This document shows positions 34,227 through 43,455 of a stretch of 64,000 nucleotides of DNA, one piece after another. The DNA comes from Shewanella electrodiphila (GTDB lineage: Bacteria; Pseudomonadota; Gammaproteobacteria; Enterobacterales; Shewanellaceae). The position numbers were made by a program, and so were the translations under genes. Position 1 is the first letter of the stretch; each line of letters opens with the position of its first letter. The notes under the pieces are model-generated. The model searched no databases. It saw only the letters and a program-made list of their open reading frames with translations, and was not told the origin of the DNA. The stretch is taken from contig NZ_JAKIKU010000015.1 of the NCBI RefSeq assembly GCF_023283985.1, positions 40,475 to 104,474 on the forward strand, given 5' to 3'.

Positions 34227-34361
34227 ATCTAACCATAGAAACCAAAACAAGCCAAGACCAATGAATACAATATAAAGCATTAACCCTTGATAAATAACAA
34301 CAATTAATTACATTGCAACACCTACCAATACCAATAAAAACACCTAAACGTAATCTACGGC

Positions 34362-34399
34362 ATGAACTAAGAATTAATTCTTAATTTGTTGTATTAAAA
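34362..34399. repeat. Putative attachment-site repeat, copy 2
   Basis: 38 bases identical to copy 1 (15285-15322) except for one base. It includes a perfect 16-bp palindrome TAAGAATTAATTCTTA that is broken by the mismatch in copy 1. It marks the right end of element B and the return to host-like sequence. Confidence 0.75.
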
Positions 34400-34429
34400 A
34401 GGCTTTCCAGAAATGGAAAGCCTTTTTTG
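34398..34429 (+). terminator. Rho-independent terminator at the right island boundary
   Basis: A 12-bp perfect stem (AAAGGCTTTCCA/TGGAAAGCCTTT) closed by a GAAA tetraloop, followed by TTTTTT. It directly follows attachment repeat copy 2. It may be the terminator of the host gene at whose 3' end the elements inserted, with that gene now lying beyond the left edge of the window. Confidence 0.85.
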
Positions 34430-34943
34430 TTATTACTGTTTGAACTTGATACTCAGAAGCCATTAAAGCTCCCTCGAACTCTGTAATGCGTATGAAGATA
34501 ATTATTTTTGTATTCGAAAGCCATAAAACTACATCGTTAAGCCTAAAAATTTTGTCTAACTATTCAGAAATCACATCTACCATGGATAAATATCAATTAA
34601 AAAAACATGTCGCAACTTACGCATAAATGATAACGTTTTTCATCAATTTTGATAACGCACAATCTTGATAAAACCCACAGATAAACATCTTTAACCTTAC
34701 TGCCAGTCTTGGCAAATTTAATAATTATAGATTTCTAAGATGTGTCTATGTCTTGGTGTAATAGTTATGCCAATGGACAATGACTAAAGATGGTAACTAA
34801 CAATAAGATGCTGTTTTATCCCCTGGAAAAATACGCTATGCAAGGTTTGCACGTAAGTCATAAGTATTGTACATTTCAATAACAACAATAGGTTAGTTAC
34901 TATTGTTCGATATTTACAATGGAATGTAATTCATAAGGAAATC
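34430..34943. other. Intergenic region upstream of the lipoprotein gene
   Basis: About 510 bases, AT-rich, without a supportable gene. It contains the promoter region of the lipoprotein gene; the ribosome-binding site AAGGAAATC lies directly before its start. I see no repeats or terminators beyond the one at the island edge. Confidence 0.4.
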
Positions 34944-37472
34944 ATGAAAAAATTTACCCTTACTTTGTTCGCTGCCGCTGCTCTTAGCGCCTGCGGTGGT
35001 TCAGACTCTGCTTCAGAAACTCCCGACCCGACACCTACTCCTTCACCAACTGCGATTTCAGATACAGGACTTGCTCAGAATAATCTAGCGGTAACGCTCG
35101 ATGTGCTGGCTAATGACACTGATCATAGCGGCAATGGTTTAACGATTACATCAACTTCAGATTTAGAATTCGGAAATGTTGAAATAGTCAATAACCAACT
35201 TGTTTTCACACCTGAAGAAGATACTACAGGCACTGTAACCTTTAATTATCAAGTTAGCGATGGCACCAACAAAGCGAATGCTGACGTTACAGTAACCGTT
35301 AATCATACCCTAACCCTTTCAGGTCAGATAACTGACAGCCCCATTGCCAATGCCGAAGTCGTGGTCACCTTAGATGGCATAGACCACACAGCAACTGCTG
35401 ATAGCGAAGGTTACTACTCGCTCCCATTAACCATCAATAACCTTGATGAAATAATTAAAATACAAGCGTTCGGCTCCGCTGAAAGCAACCAACAAAATGT
35501 TGAGCTAATCTCAATTGTTGGTCAAACAGGTACGTTGCTGCAGAGGGTTGATGAACAACGCAAGATTACTGCTGAACAGGCTAAATCGCTTAATGCTACC
35601 CAATTATCAACAGCAGCTTACTTGATTGCTAAAGACCGCAATAACAATGAAGAATTTGAATCTGCAGAGCAATTTGAACAGGTTCTAGCTGGGGTACCAG
35701 CACAGCATCTGCTTGAAACCGCAGGATTCATAAAACTGTTAGTGGATAATAGTGAATTTGAAATTCCCGAGGGGAAAACAATAGTCACACTGCTTAATGA
35801 CGAAGAACTCAATACCTTGCAGTTGATTAATCAGTATCTGATAAATAATGAACTGATTGATGAAAACGGCAATCCGAGTGAAGCCTACGAAGAAGCGCTG
35901 GAAGAGGCAATTAAACAAACCTTAGCCGATTCAAAGGTTGTTGATAGCTTTACCAAAGAGATGTTTACCGACAAATCAATGAGCTGGCTAGTAGGAGCGC
36001 AACCTGGTTGGCTAGAGTTCCGCGGCGACAGTATTATCTTTAATGCCAATGGTTCAGGAACTGTATATTTGGATTCATACTCTCTAAACAACGAATTACC
36101 TGAACCTGAAGGATTTGATTGGTCTATTCAAGATGGAAAGGCAATGATTGAGTACACTGACAGAAGTTACGTTTCATACACCTCTGTTTCCTACCCTTAC
36201 TACCAGTTGGAAGAGAATTATGGATTTTCATCCGACGTCGTTGAAGCATTTATTGCTGCGTACGAAAGTGGATATTATGACAGTCAAATTCCGCTAACTT
36301 ACCGTACCCAAAGCGACAGCATTACCTTACTTCAAGCCAATGAGATGTCTTATCAAGTTAATGTTGACTCTACTATAGAATTAACGATTGAAATGCCTGA
36401 GTGGGTCGACTGGAATGAAGATAATCCCAAAACAGTGATTACTGAGTCATCACAACAAGTTCTTCACCATAATTACAAAAGTGCATTTGCTGGTAAAGCG
36501 CTTGAAGATTTCAATGGTAAGTGGGTACTACCTATCGAAAGCGACTACCTCGCTCAACCTGAATTCAGCGAATCAACTGGTGAATACGAGCAAAACGTGA
36601 AAACTGCAATCAAAGCAGATGTCATTACGATCAACAATGGCCAAGCTCAGAGTCAAATCGGGGAAAAGAGCTTTACCGTCAGTTTGGAAAATGATGTTCT
36701 TAAACTAACGATTGGTGATACACACTTTGAATATACTCCATACGCTTCACAAGGTGATGAGCACTTGGTCTTAGTGGCAAAATATCAAAATAATGCATTC
36801 CAGTATTCAACTTCCCAACGTATGGCTAAGTATACCGCTGGTGACTTTGTGGTAGGGAGTAAACTTGTGACAGAATTACCTGAAATGTCACTTTCAAATA
36901 TCAATGCCTACTTACCTTCATACTGGAATGGTAATCAAATGACTGTAGGTGGAGTATGGGGACGCCTATTTAGAGCTGATGGCACTTTTAATCATGGCAT
37001 CTCAGGAGTGGAACCTGGTAATTGGAGCAATGAACAACAAAAAGTAACTGATGTACCTATGTTTGAGATAGGTTACCTAGAGGGCACATGGACGAGCGTT
37101 GGTAATAAAGTTGACCTGCATATTTCACAAGATTATATTTTGAGAACACGCCATCGCGAATGGGAAGTCGTTTCTGTGGACTCTGAATCTGGTCGTATGG
37201 TCGTGTTTGAATACTCAAATTGGCATCTAGATATGGATGGGGACGGTGTTCTAGAAGATGCCGAACGGTACACTATCATTCCTCCGAGAATCAACTATGT
37301 TTCTACTATTGATCTAAGCGATTGGGAAGATGCTTGGAAAAACTCTCAAGATTTAGGCTCCATGCAAACCAACGCTACAACACCGGCACTTAACTCTAAA
37401 TCAATTGCATCAAAGGTGAGTAGCTTAGGTAAACAGTCCGTCAACAAACTGTTTGTGGAACCAAGTAACTAA
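34944..37472 (+). CDS. Large outer-membrane-type lipoprotein (842 aa) with cadherin-like domain
   Basis: Signal peptide with a lipobox (AAALSACGG; Cys at 17) predicts lipid anchoring, followed by a Pro/Thr-rich linker (PDPTPTPSPT). Residues about 38-120 fit a Big/cadherin-like beta domain (LDVLANDTDHSGNGLTITSTS ... GTVTFNYQVSDG). The next about 80 residues fit a carboxypeptidase-regulatory-like fold (LSGQITDSPIANAEVVVTLDG ... TATADSEGYYSLPL). The remaining 600 residues are unrecognised, with an EF-hand-like DMDGDGVLEDAE near residue 770 that could bind calcium. It stands alone between the island boundary and a strong terminator. Surface adhesion or polysaccharide binding is a guess. Confidence 0.75.
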   Translation: MKKFTLTLFAAAALSACGGSDSASETPDPTPTPSPTAISDTGLAQNNLAVTLDVLANDTDHSGNGLTITSTSDLEFGNVEIVNNQLVFTPEEDTTGTVTFNYQVSDGTNKANADVTVTVNHTLTLSGQITDSPIANAEVVVTLDGIDHTATADSEGYYSLPLTINNLDEIIKIQAFGSAESNQQNVELISIVGQTGTLLQRVDEQRKITAEQAKSLNATQLSTAAYLIAKDRNNNEEFESAEQFEQVLAGVPAQHLLETAGFIKLLVDNSEFEIPEGKTIVTLLNDEELNTLQLINQYLINNELIDENGNPSEAYEEALEEAIKQTLADSKVVDSFTKEMFTDKSMSWLVGAQPGWLEFRGDSIIFNANGSGTVYLDSYSLNNELPEPEGFDWSIQDGKAMIEYTDRSYVSYTSVSYPYYQLEENYGFSSDVVEAFIAAYESGYYDSQIPLTYRTQSDSITLLQANEMSYQVNVDSTIELTIEMPEWVDWNEDNPKTVITESSQQVLHHNYKSAFAGKALEDFNGKWVLPIESDYLAQPEFSESTGEYEQNVKTAIKADVITINNGQAQSQIGEKSFTVSLENDVLKLTIGDTHFEYTPYASQGDEHLVLVAKYQNNAFQYSTSQRMAKYTAGDFVVGSKLVTELPEMSLSNINAYLPSYWNGNQMTVGGVWGRLFRADGTFNHGISGVEPGNWSNEQQKVTDVPMFEIGYLEGTWTSVGNKVDLHISQDYILRTRHREWEVVSVDSESGRMVVFEYSNWHLDMDGDGVLEDAERYTIIPPRINYVSTIDLSDWEDAWKNSQDLGSMQTNATTPALNSKSIASKVSSLGKQSVNKLFVEPSN

Positions 37473-37507
37473 TAAAATAATTAATCATGTAACACTTTAA
37501 AGCAAAA

Positions 37508-37553
37508 AATAATAAATCCGTAAGCTTGCCAAGGCTGCGGATTTATTATTTTG
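37508..37553. terminator. Strong bidirectional terminator
   Basis: AATAATAAATCCG (37508-37520) and CGGATTTATTATT (37538-37550) form a perfect 13-bp stem, with T-rich and A-rich flanks. It separates the lipoprotein gene from the convergent PepSY gene and can serve both. Confidence 0.85.
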
Positions 37554-37600
37554 ATAAATAGCCTTTTTGTTATTCAAATCCGTTTTACCATCTCAATTTG

Positions 37601-38344
37601 CTACTCAAACTTAAATCGATATCGCTTTAATACTAAGTTCTCAATCACCCAATACACACCGGATAATGACAATAGCAACATCATTAATCCAAACACCCAA
37701 CTAAAGGGGTTATTGAAACTGCCTTGATGCAGGTAATCCATAAAGTGCAGCTTAAACATCAAATCGGCTAAATCAGTGTGATCATTTTTATGGCCAACCA
37801 ATCGACCATTTATGCCGTTAATGTAAATACGGGTATTCAAATCATCACTAATGCTGACTTGCCACAATGGGTTACATTCTTTGGGCCACTCTTTAAAACT
37901 TGTAGATAATTGCCTGTGACTCTTTATTTCGCCTGCTCCAGTATAACTTTGCAAAGCGATTGATTCAGCCAAGTCGGCATCAATAAGGACTTCTTTGCCG
38001 CTATAAGCATCGACCAATACTTGCTGTTGGCAATCGTGTTGATATCGCTGTACTTGCTCATCTAGTAAATACACAGGCTGGTTAATAAGCACAATGGTAC
38101 TAACCTGCTCCATCGGTTTAAATCGCTCAAGAATAGATGATAATGGCTCTAGATCGTGACTACTAAACGCAGTTAAATCTAGCGGCGCTATACTGCGATA
38201 ATAATGAGTGCCTTTCAGATCTTCACTTGGGGTGATATTGAAATAAATACCTGTTCCTAGCCAGATTAATAATTGAATGCCAACAATAGTCCCCAGCCAA
38301 TAGTGACAAAACCTTAGCCAACGTTTTATCTTTTGGGTTTTCAT
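37601..38344 (-). CDS. PepSY-domain membrane protein (247 aa)
   Basis: Inner-membrane protein with an N-terminal transmembrane helix (about 13-33, FCHYWLGTIVGIQLLIWLGTGIYF), a periplasmic part with a PepSY-like repeat, and a second helix near the C-terminus (WVFGLMMLLLSLSGVYWVI). HFMDYLHQG is the motif usual before the last helix in PepSY-TM proteins. It overlaps the preceding paralogous gene by one base, so the two probably form a heteromeric unit. Such proteins often lie beside TonB receptors and may act as reductases or in iron release. That role is inference from context. Confidence 0.8.
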   Translation of the reverse strand: MKTQKIKRWLRFCHYWLGTIVGIQLLIWLGTGIYFNITPSEDLKGTHYYRSIAPLDLTAFSSHDLEPLSSILERFKPMEQVSTIVLINQPVYLLDEQVQRYQHDCQQQVLVDAYSGKEVLIDADLAESIALQSYTGAGEIKSHRQLSTSFKEWPKECNPLWQVSISDDLNTRIYINGINGRLVGHKNDHTDLADLMFKLHFMDYLHQGSFNNPFSWVFGLMMLLLSLSGVYWVIENLVLKRYRFKFE

Positions 38345-39081
38345 TAGCTATACCTCTTACGGCGCTGCCAAACCAATAGGCCACCAGCAAATACAGCGAT
38401 AAAAGAAGCGATGGCAGTATAAAATAGTAATTGATTATCAATGGCTTCACCGTCGTCATAATCCATGATGTGCCACTTCCAAAATAAATCAAACAAGCGC
38501 CAATACTCATGTCTTCTTGTCACGACTTCGCCAGTTTGCGCTGAAATATATAACGTCGATTGGCCGATATCATCAAAGACCACTCGCCATACGGGTAAGT
38601 GCCGTGCAGCTAACTCTGAAGGTAATTGCTCCAGTGGGGTTTTATCGTTGAGCAACCCAATAAATTGAATTTGTGCAGTTGGAGATATTGATTGCTGATG
38701 TTGAAATGATTGCGATATCTGCTCTGCCTGCGACTTTGAAATAGCTGCAAGTTGTTGGCCTGATGCTGCATCAATTAACAGGGATTGGTCAGTGAGCTTC
38801 ACTTGGTAAATCAACTGTGTGTTGATCACCGTTAAGGTGATTTTTCTCGCTTCTGGAAATGATTGATATACTTTTGCGATGGGGTATTTGACCGCTGAAG
38901 CGCGGATTTTGTCTGCTCGCTCAATCACAATATGGTCGCTACGAATGAAGCCGATATCCATTAGTACAAAATAGCTACCAGTGAGACCCCAAATGAAGAT
39001 CGGAATGGCCAATAGCAACATCAACCAACGATGAACAAACTGCGCTGACGATACCTTTTTTAGCGTTTTTCTAGAGTTCAA
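38344..39081 (-). CDS. PepSY-domain membrane protein (245 aa), paralogue
   Basis: Same layout as the downstream gene: transmembrane helix at about 17-40 (RWLMLLLAIPIFIWGLTGSYFVLM), periplasmic PepSY-like part (VWRVVFDDIGQSTLYISAQTGEVVTRR) and a C-terminal helix (LLFYTAIASFIAVFAGGLLVW) followed by QRRKRYS. WKWHIMDYDDGE precedes the last helix. It starts about 100 bases after the stop of the TonB receptor gene on the same strand, with a stem-loop between, so the three may belong to one uptake system. Confidence 0.8.
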   Translation of the reverse strand: MNSRKTLKKVSSAQFVHRWLMLLLAIPIFIWGLTGSYFVLMDIGFIRSDHIVIERADKIRASAVKYPIAKVYQSFPEARKITLTVINTQLIYQVKLTDQSLLIDAASGQQLAAISKSQAEQISQSFQHQQSISPTAQIQFIGLLNDKTPLEQLPSELAARHLPVWRVVFDDIGQSTLYISAQTGEVVTRRHEYWRLFDLFWKWHIMDYDDGEAIDNQLLFYTAIASFIAVFAGGLLVWQRRKRYS

Positions 39082-39141
39082 ATTCGAATGTTACCTGTAT
39101 TTCTTATTATTAGTGGTGGCTCTACTCGCAAGACTTTAAGC

Positions 39142-39178
39142 ATAAGCAAATGCTAAGTTACCCTAAACATTTGCTTAT
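39142..39178 (-). terminator. Stem-loop downstream of the TonB receptor gene
   Basis: ATAAGCAAATG and CATTTGCTTAT form a perfect 11-bp stem with a 15-base loop, 10 bases after the receptor's stop. The T-tract is poor, so partial termination or mRNA stabilisation is as likely as full termination. Confidence 0.5.
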
Positions 39179-39187
39179 TCACAATAG

Positions 39188-41929
39188 TTACATTACCCAT
39201 TTCAACGCAAGATAATAACGTCGCCCCATTAAATCATAGGTCATCGTGTTGGTGTTTCCGTCTGTGTAACTTTGATGATATGGCGCTTGTTTATCAAATA
39301 GATTATCGATACCAGCCGTGAACCCTAAACTACGGGTTAATTGGTAATAAAGCTGTGTATTATGATAGGTCACAGCGTCTACAGAATCACCAATATCACC
39401 TGCAGCGGCGTATTGATCATCCGCCTCGCCAATATATTGAATGTTATAGCCAAAGCGCCAATCATCTTTAGCAATATCAAAATACAAATTTGAACGCCAT
39501 TTGGTATAACTGCCGTCATAGCCAATGGTGCCAGCCCGCTCTTCTACTGGTGCACCTTCATAAGTTTGCAGGTTATATTCATCTAAATAACTGACTTCAA
39601 AAGAGGTGTTTGTGGTGAACTCACCAAAGTCCTTTTGATAGAACATAGCTAAATCGACACCTGATACTTCTTCTGTTGCTGCATTTCCTAATTGGGTTTG
39701 CAAATAGGTAATTTCACCGGTTTGCTCGTCGCGAATAAAGTGCTCATCGTTGCAAAAAGGGTGGTTCATATTGGCACTGTCATAACAGGCAGCAAGTTTA
39801 CTTGAGCCATTGACTGAGTTAATTGCGTTTTCAATTTTTATGTCATAGTAATCAAGCGTGACATTCAGCCCCTCGATAAAACTCACATCCCACACAACAC
39901 CGACAGTGAATGTGTCTGCCTCTTCAGGTTGTAAATCTGCGTTACCACCACGGTCAGTTAATATAGTGCCTTCATGGTTAAAATCTATTGGCACATCTGC
40001 AGCTTGGCAATTGGCAAAACGATGTGAGCTTGGGTCAAGTTGGCTCCAGTCGCTACAAGGATCTGTGGTGTTCATTGAACCTTGGCTAATGCCGCCAAAC
40101 AGTTCAGGAATATTAGGTACTCTAAACGCAGTCGATTTGGTCGTACGAAGGGTGAGCTGGTCATTCAGCATCCACTGTAAACCAAGCTTATAGTTAGTAT
40201 CACTGCCAAACGTATCAAAATGGGAGTAACGCACAGCTGCGGTTAAATCAACGGCTTTAGCCAGAGGCTTATCTGCTAACAGCGGAATATAAGCTTCTAA
40301 ATACACTTCATCTGCGGTGTATTCTCCAGTAATAGGGTCTTGTTGGCTGGTATTTGCTTCACCAATTATTGCTAAAGGATCAGGGTTACTCCAGCCCTTT
40401 TCTTTTCGATGCTCAATACCTGTGGCAAAACTCATAGTACCTGCAGGAAGTTGCCATAAGTCACCCGTTAAATTGGCAGTTAGGCTTAATTGTTCATTCC
40501 CTCCATCACTCATCATATCGAATAAGAAGTAATCGAGCATTTCAGGGGTTAGTGAGCCCTCTCCCCAAAAGTCAGCACAAGGTATATTCGGATCAACACT
40601 GCAATTATCGTAATCAGTTGCCTCGCCTAAGCGAGTGTTGTTAATCACATTAGTGACTTCAAATGAGCCACGATTACTGCCGTAATTAACTGCGGCATCC
40701 CATTGCCAACCATTGTCTAAATCCCCTTGTAAACCGGCTACAACTCGCCATGTATCTGTTTCAATATTAAATTCACGAGGCGCTTCAGCTAAACGGCGGC
40801 TGTTAAGTAAAAAATCATTCTCAGTGGGGTTAGACTCGTGCCAGCTTGGTATTGTAATACCACTGACAGTTTGCGGAGTTGCGGGCAGTGTAGAACTACG
40901 ATGGGTATACATCGCCTCTGTAAATAGCTGCACATTGTCAGTTAAGTCGTACTCGCCTGAGGCAAAGACATTAAAACGCTCATTTGGCTGCACCGCATTA
41001 AAGTATTCAAAATAGTTGTCTCTATCGCTACTAGTATATTCATCACTACCATTAGGTAATAATTTCACTTCATCACCGATTGAATTACCATTTTCATCCA
41101 AGAAATAACCACGACCTCCTGGCAATGCAGTGCTGCCGCCACAGACTAATTCACCGTCGACTTCAGTTAATGGGCATGGGGCGCGGCTGGTCATTTCTAC
41201 CGCGTCAGTTTTATCATAACTTAACGCAATATATCCGCTGCCTCGCTCACCAACTTTCCCCACTGCTAAATCAAATTGATATTGCTCGCCATCACCTTGT
41301 TCAGTCATGCCCGTTCTTGCTTGAAACTCAACACCATCAATTTGGTCTTTAGTAATAATGTTAACCACACCTGCGACAGCGTCGGCGCCATAAACAGCAG
41401 AAGCACCATCTTTTAATACTTCAATACGCTCAATGACGCTGACAGGAATAGTATTTAAATCCACTGACGAGTTAGCACCCGTGCCGCTGTTTACCATTCG
41501 TCTGCCATTAAGCAGTACTAAAGTTCGGTTTACCCCAAGACCTCGAAGGTTCACTTGAGTTGAGCCATAACCACCATCAGTCCAATAAGCATTGGTTTGA
41601 TTACCCGCAAACCCTGCAGAAGCAGACATTCTTTGCAATACTGCATCCACTGACGTAGCGCCCATTTGGGCAATATCATCAGCGGTGAACACTTCCATTG
41701 GTGCGGTTGAGGTGATTTCTTCTCTTTTTATCCGACTGCCAGTAATGCTAATTTTTTCCATCGATTTCAAATAAGGTGAGTGGCTTGCTGCAATGGACTC
41801 GGTCGCCATACTGTTAACTTCAATATCGTTCGCTTCGATATCAGATGAGGCAACAGAAATAAATGAACATAACGTCGCAGAAACCAATAAAGCGACTTTA
41901 GAAAAAGAAAATCTCACTGAATTCACCAT
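39188..41929 (-). CDS. TonB-dependent outer-membrane receptor (913 aa)
   Basis: Outer-membrane beta-barrel for TonB-powered uptake. Signal peptide of about 28 residues, then a TonB-box-like segment (MEKISITGSRIKREE). The plug domain follows (APMEVFTADDIAQMGATSVDAVLQRM ... NLRGLGVNRTLVLLNGRRMVN ... RIEVLKDGASAVYGADAVAGVVNIITK), then a large barrel ending in YYLALKWVM. The style (ITGSRI, LNGRRM, KDGASAVYG) is that of Shewanella/Alteromonas receptors whose substrates include peptides, saccharides and iron complexes; the substrate cannot be read here. Two PepSY proteins lie downstream and a divergent Kelch protein 263 bases upstream. Confidence 0.93.
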   Translation of the reverse strand: MVNSVRFSFSKVALLVSATLCSFISVASSDIEANDIEVNSMATESIAASHSPYLKSMEKISITGSRIKREEITSTAPMEVFTADDIAQMGATSVDAVLQRMSASAGFAGNQTNAYWTDGGYGSTQVNLRGLGVNRTLVLLNGRRMVNSGTGANSSVDLNTIPVSVIERIEVLKDGASAVYGADAVAGVVNIITKDQIDGVEFQARTGMTEQGDGEQYQFDLAVGKVGERGSGYIALSYDKTDAVEMTSRAPCPLTEVDGELVCGGSTALPGGRGYFLDENGNSIGDEVKLLPNGSDEYTSSDRDNYFEYFNAVQPNERFNVFASGEYDLTDNVQLFTEAMYTHRSSTLPATPQTVSGITIPSWHESNPTENDFLLNSRRLAEAPREFNIETDTWRVVAGLQGDLDNGWQWDAAVNYGSNRGSFEVTNVINNTRLGEATDYDNCSVDPNIPCADFWGEGSLTPEMLDYFLFDMMSDGGNEQLSLTANLTGDLWQLPAGTMSFATGIEHRKEKGWSNPDPLAIIGEANTSQQDPITGEYTADEVYLEAYIPLLADKPLAKAVDLTAAVRYSHFDTFGSDTNYKLGLQWMLNDQLTLRTTKSTAFRVPNIPELFGGISQGSMNTTDPCSDWSQLDPSSHRFANCQAADVPIDFNHEGTILTDRGGNADLQPEEADTFTVGVVWDVSFIEGLNVTLDYYDIKIENAINSVNGSSKLAACYDSANMNHPFCNDEHFIRDEQTGEITYLQTQLGNAATEEVSGVDLAMFYQKDFGEFTTNTSFEVSYLDEYNLQTYEGAPVEERAGTIGYDGSYTKWRSNLYFDIAKDDWRFGYNIQYIGEADDQYAAAGDIGDSVDAVTYHNTQLYYQLTRSLGFTAGIDNLFDKQAPYHQSYTDGNTNTMTYDLMGRRYYLALKWVM

Positions 41930-42192
41930 GACAACCTTTAGTAGTATGAAAAATAGTTAACGTAATCACACAATTATTTAACCGTTCAACGTGCTAAACA
42001 ACTTACAATTGTCATACTGCGACACTGTGTCACACCCCAGTAAAAGCCCAGAATACAAAGTGAGTAATATATATATCCCGTGTCCTCACTATCAACTTTG
42101 ATGGAATGAAATAAACGGTCTGAATGACAAAATGATTAACTCATCAATAAATTGTTGTACTCTAAAGCCAATAATCCCCTTCGGATATTTCG

Positions 42193-43338
42193 ATGAAACA
42201 AATACTCGCTCTATTTTTAGCATCACAAGTGGCTTGCTTTACTTCTGCAGTGTCAGCAGGCACTTTACACGACGCGTCGCTCGCTAAATTACCTGAGCCA
42301 TTGAGCAATAATGCCATTGCAAAAGTCAGTACTACGCAGGGTCAATACTTGCTGAGTTTTACCGGGCTAGCTCAAGGTAAGGGCTACCAAGATGTGCACA
42401 ATAAAGCCTGGGCACTAAATTTAACTAAAGCAGAAGCGCAATGGCAACCCATTAAAGCCGTACCATTTGTCGCTCCACTTGCTGGTCGTTTAGCGTCTAT
42501 TGCAGTTGGTCTTGAAGATAAAGCCTATGTTTTTGGCGGTTATACTGTTGCCGAAAACCATGAAGAAATCAGCACTGTAGATAACTACCAATTTGATATA
42601 TTAAATAATCAATACCAACGTATTGCAGATATGCCAGTGGCTGTGGATGACACTGCAGCGAGTGTATATCAGCAGCGTTATATCTATTTGTTTAGCGGCT
42701 GGCATAACGATGGCAATGTTAACTTAGTCCAAGTTTACGACACCAAAACTAACACTTGGGATCAAGCTAGCCCTATTCCTGCTCCAGCAGTATTTGGTCA
42801 AGCCGTTGCGATGGTAAATAATAAAATCGTCTTGTGTGATGGGGTAAAAGTGCAGGCTAATATTGGTCAACGTCGAAGCTATCAATCATCACCAGTGTGT
42901 TTGTACGGTGAAGTTAATCCTCAAAATCATTTAAGGATCAGCTGGCAATTATTACCTCATTATTCTATTGCCACGCCAACAGATCAAAGCAGAACGACAC
43001 CATTAGCTACCGCTCACTATCGTATGGCGGCGACTGGCATTAATAATACCGCTGATGGACAAGCCGTATTTATGGCTGGCAGCAACAACCCATATAATTA
43101 CAGTGGTATCGGTTATAACGGCAGCCCTAGCGAGCCACACAACTTGCAATACACCTTTGATTTTAAAACGATGCAATGGCTTGCGCCTGTTCCGCTTGAT
43201 GTTCCTAGCATGGATCATCGAGGGTTAATTTGCCACCAAGACCAATTACTGAGAGTGGGCGGTATGCTTAAGCAACAACAGGTTAGCGATCAAATACTCT
43301 CAAGTGGATTAACGGGTAATCAAACTTGTACTCTGTAA
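42193..43338 (+). CDS. Periplasmic Kelch-repeat protein (381 aa)
   Basis: Signal peptide (MKQILALFLASQVACFTSAVSAG) and a beta-propeller of Kelch repeats: LEDKAYVFGGYTV, QQRYIYLFSGWHN, YDTKTNTWDQASPIP, VNNKIVLCDGVK and FDFKTMQWLAPVP. Length and export resemble the mutarotase NanM, but I see no other sialic-acid gene, so I do not use that name. It is divergent from the TonB receptor and may share its control region. Carbohydrate binding or epimerase activity is possible but unproven. Confidence 0.8.
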   Translation: MKQILALFLASQVACFTSAVSAGTLHDASLAKLPEPLSNNAIAKVSTTQGQYLLSFTGLAQGKGYQDVHNKAWALNLTKAEAQWQPIKAVPFVAPLAGRLASIAVGLEDKAYVFGGYTVAENHEEISTVDNYQFDILNNQYQRIADMPVAVDDTAASVYQQRYIYLFSGWHNDGNVNLVQVYDTKTNTWDQASPIPAPAVFGQAVAMVNNKIVLCDGVKVQANIGQRRSYQSSPVCLYGEVNPQNHLRISWQLLPHYSIATPTDQSRTTPLATAHYRMAATGINNTADGQAVFMAGSNNPYNYSGIGYNGSPSEPHNLQYTFDFKTMQWLAPVPLDVPSMDHRGLICHQDQLLRVGGMLKQQQVSDQILSSGLTGNQTCTL

Positions 43339-43404
43339 GGAGTATAGAGTCTTATGTAATGTGATCTAGCTAACAATAAAACATCGATTTGATTGCTTCA
43401 ACCA

Positions 43405-43427
43405 AAGATACATTTAAAATACATGTA
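43405..43427 (+). promoter_or_regulatory. NsrR-like operator upstream of the hemerythrin-type gene
   Basis: AAGATACATTTAAAATACAT fits the gammaproteobacterial NsrR consensus (AAGATGYATTT-n-AAATRCATCTT) with few mismatches. A further AAATGTATCTTTT (43434-43446) repeats the half-site in the other direction. It lies about 30 bases before the start of a gene of the nitric-oxide stress type. NsrR control is inferred from motif and target. Confidence 0.65.
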
Positions 43428-43455
43428 TAAATTAAATGTATCTTTTGGAATCACT

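Noticed and set aside
15163..34440. Tn7-like CRISPR-associated transposon
   Set aside because: The system has cas1, cas2-3 and cas6f as separate full genes and no tnsABC or tniQ; the mobile part uses tyrosine integrases.
42193..43338. Naming the Kelch protein NanM
   Set aside because: No other sialic-acid gene is near and the repeats alone do not identify the substrate.
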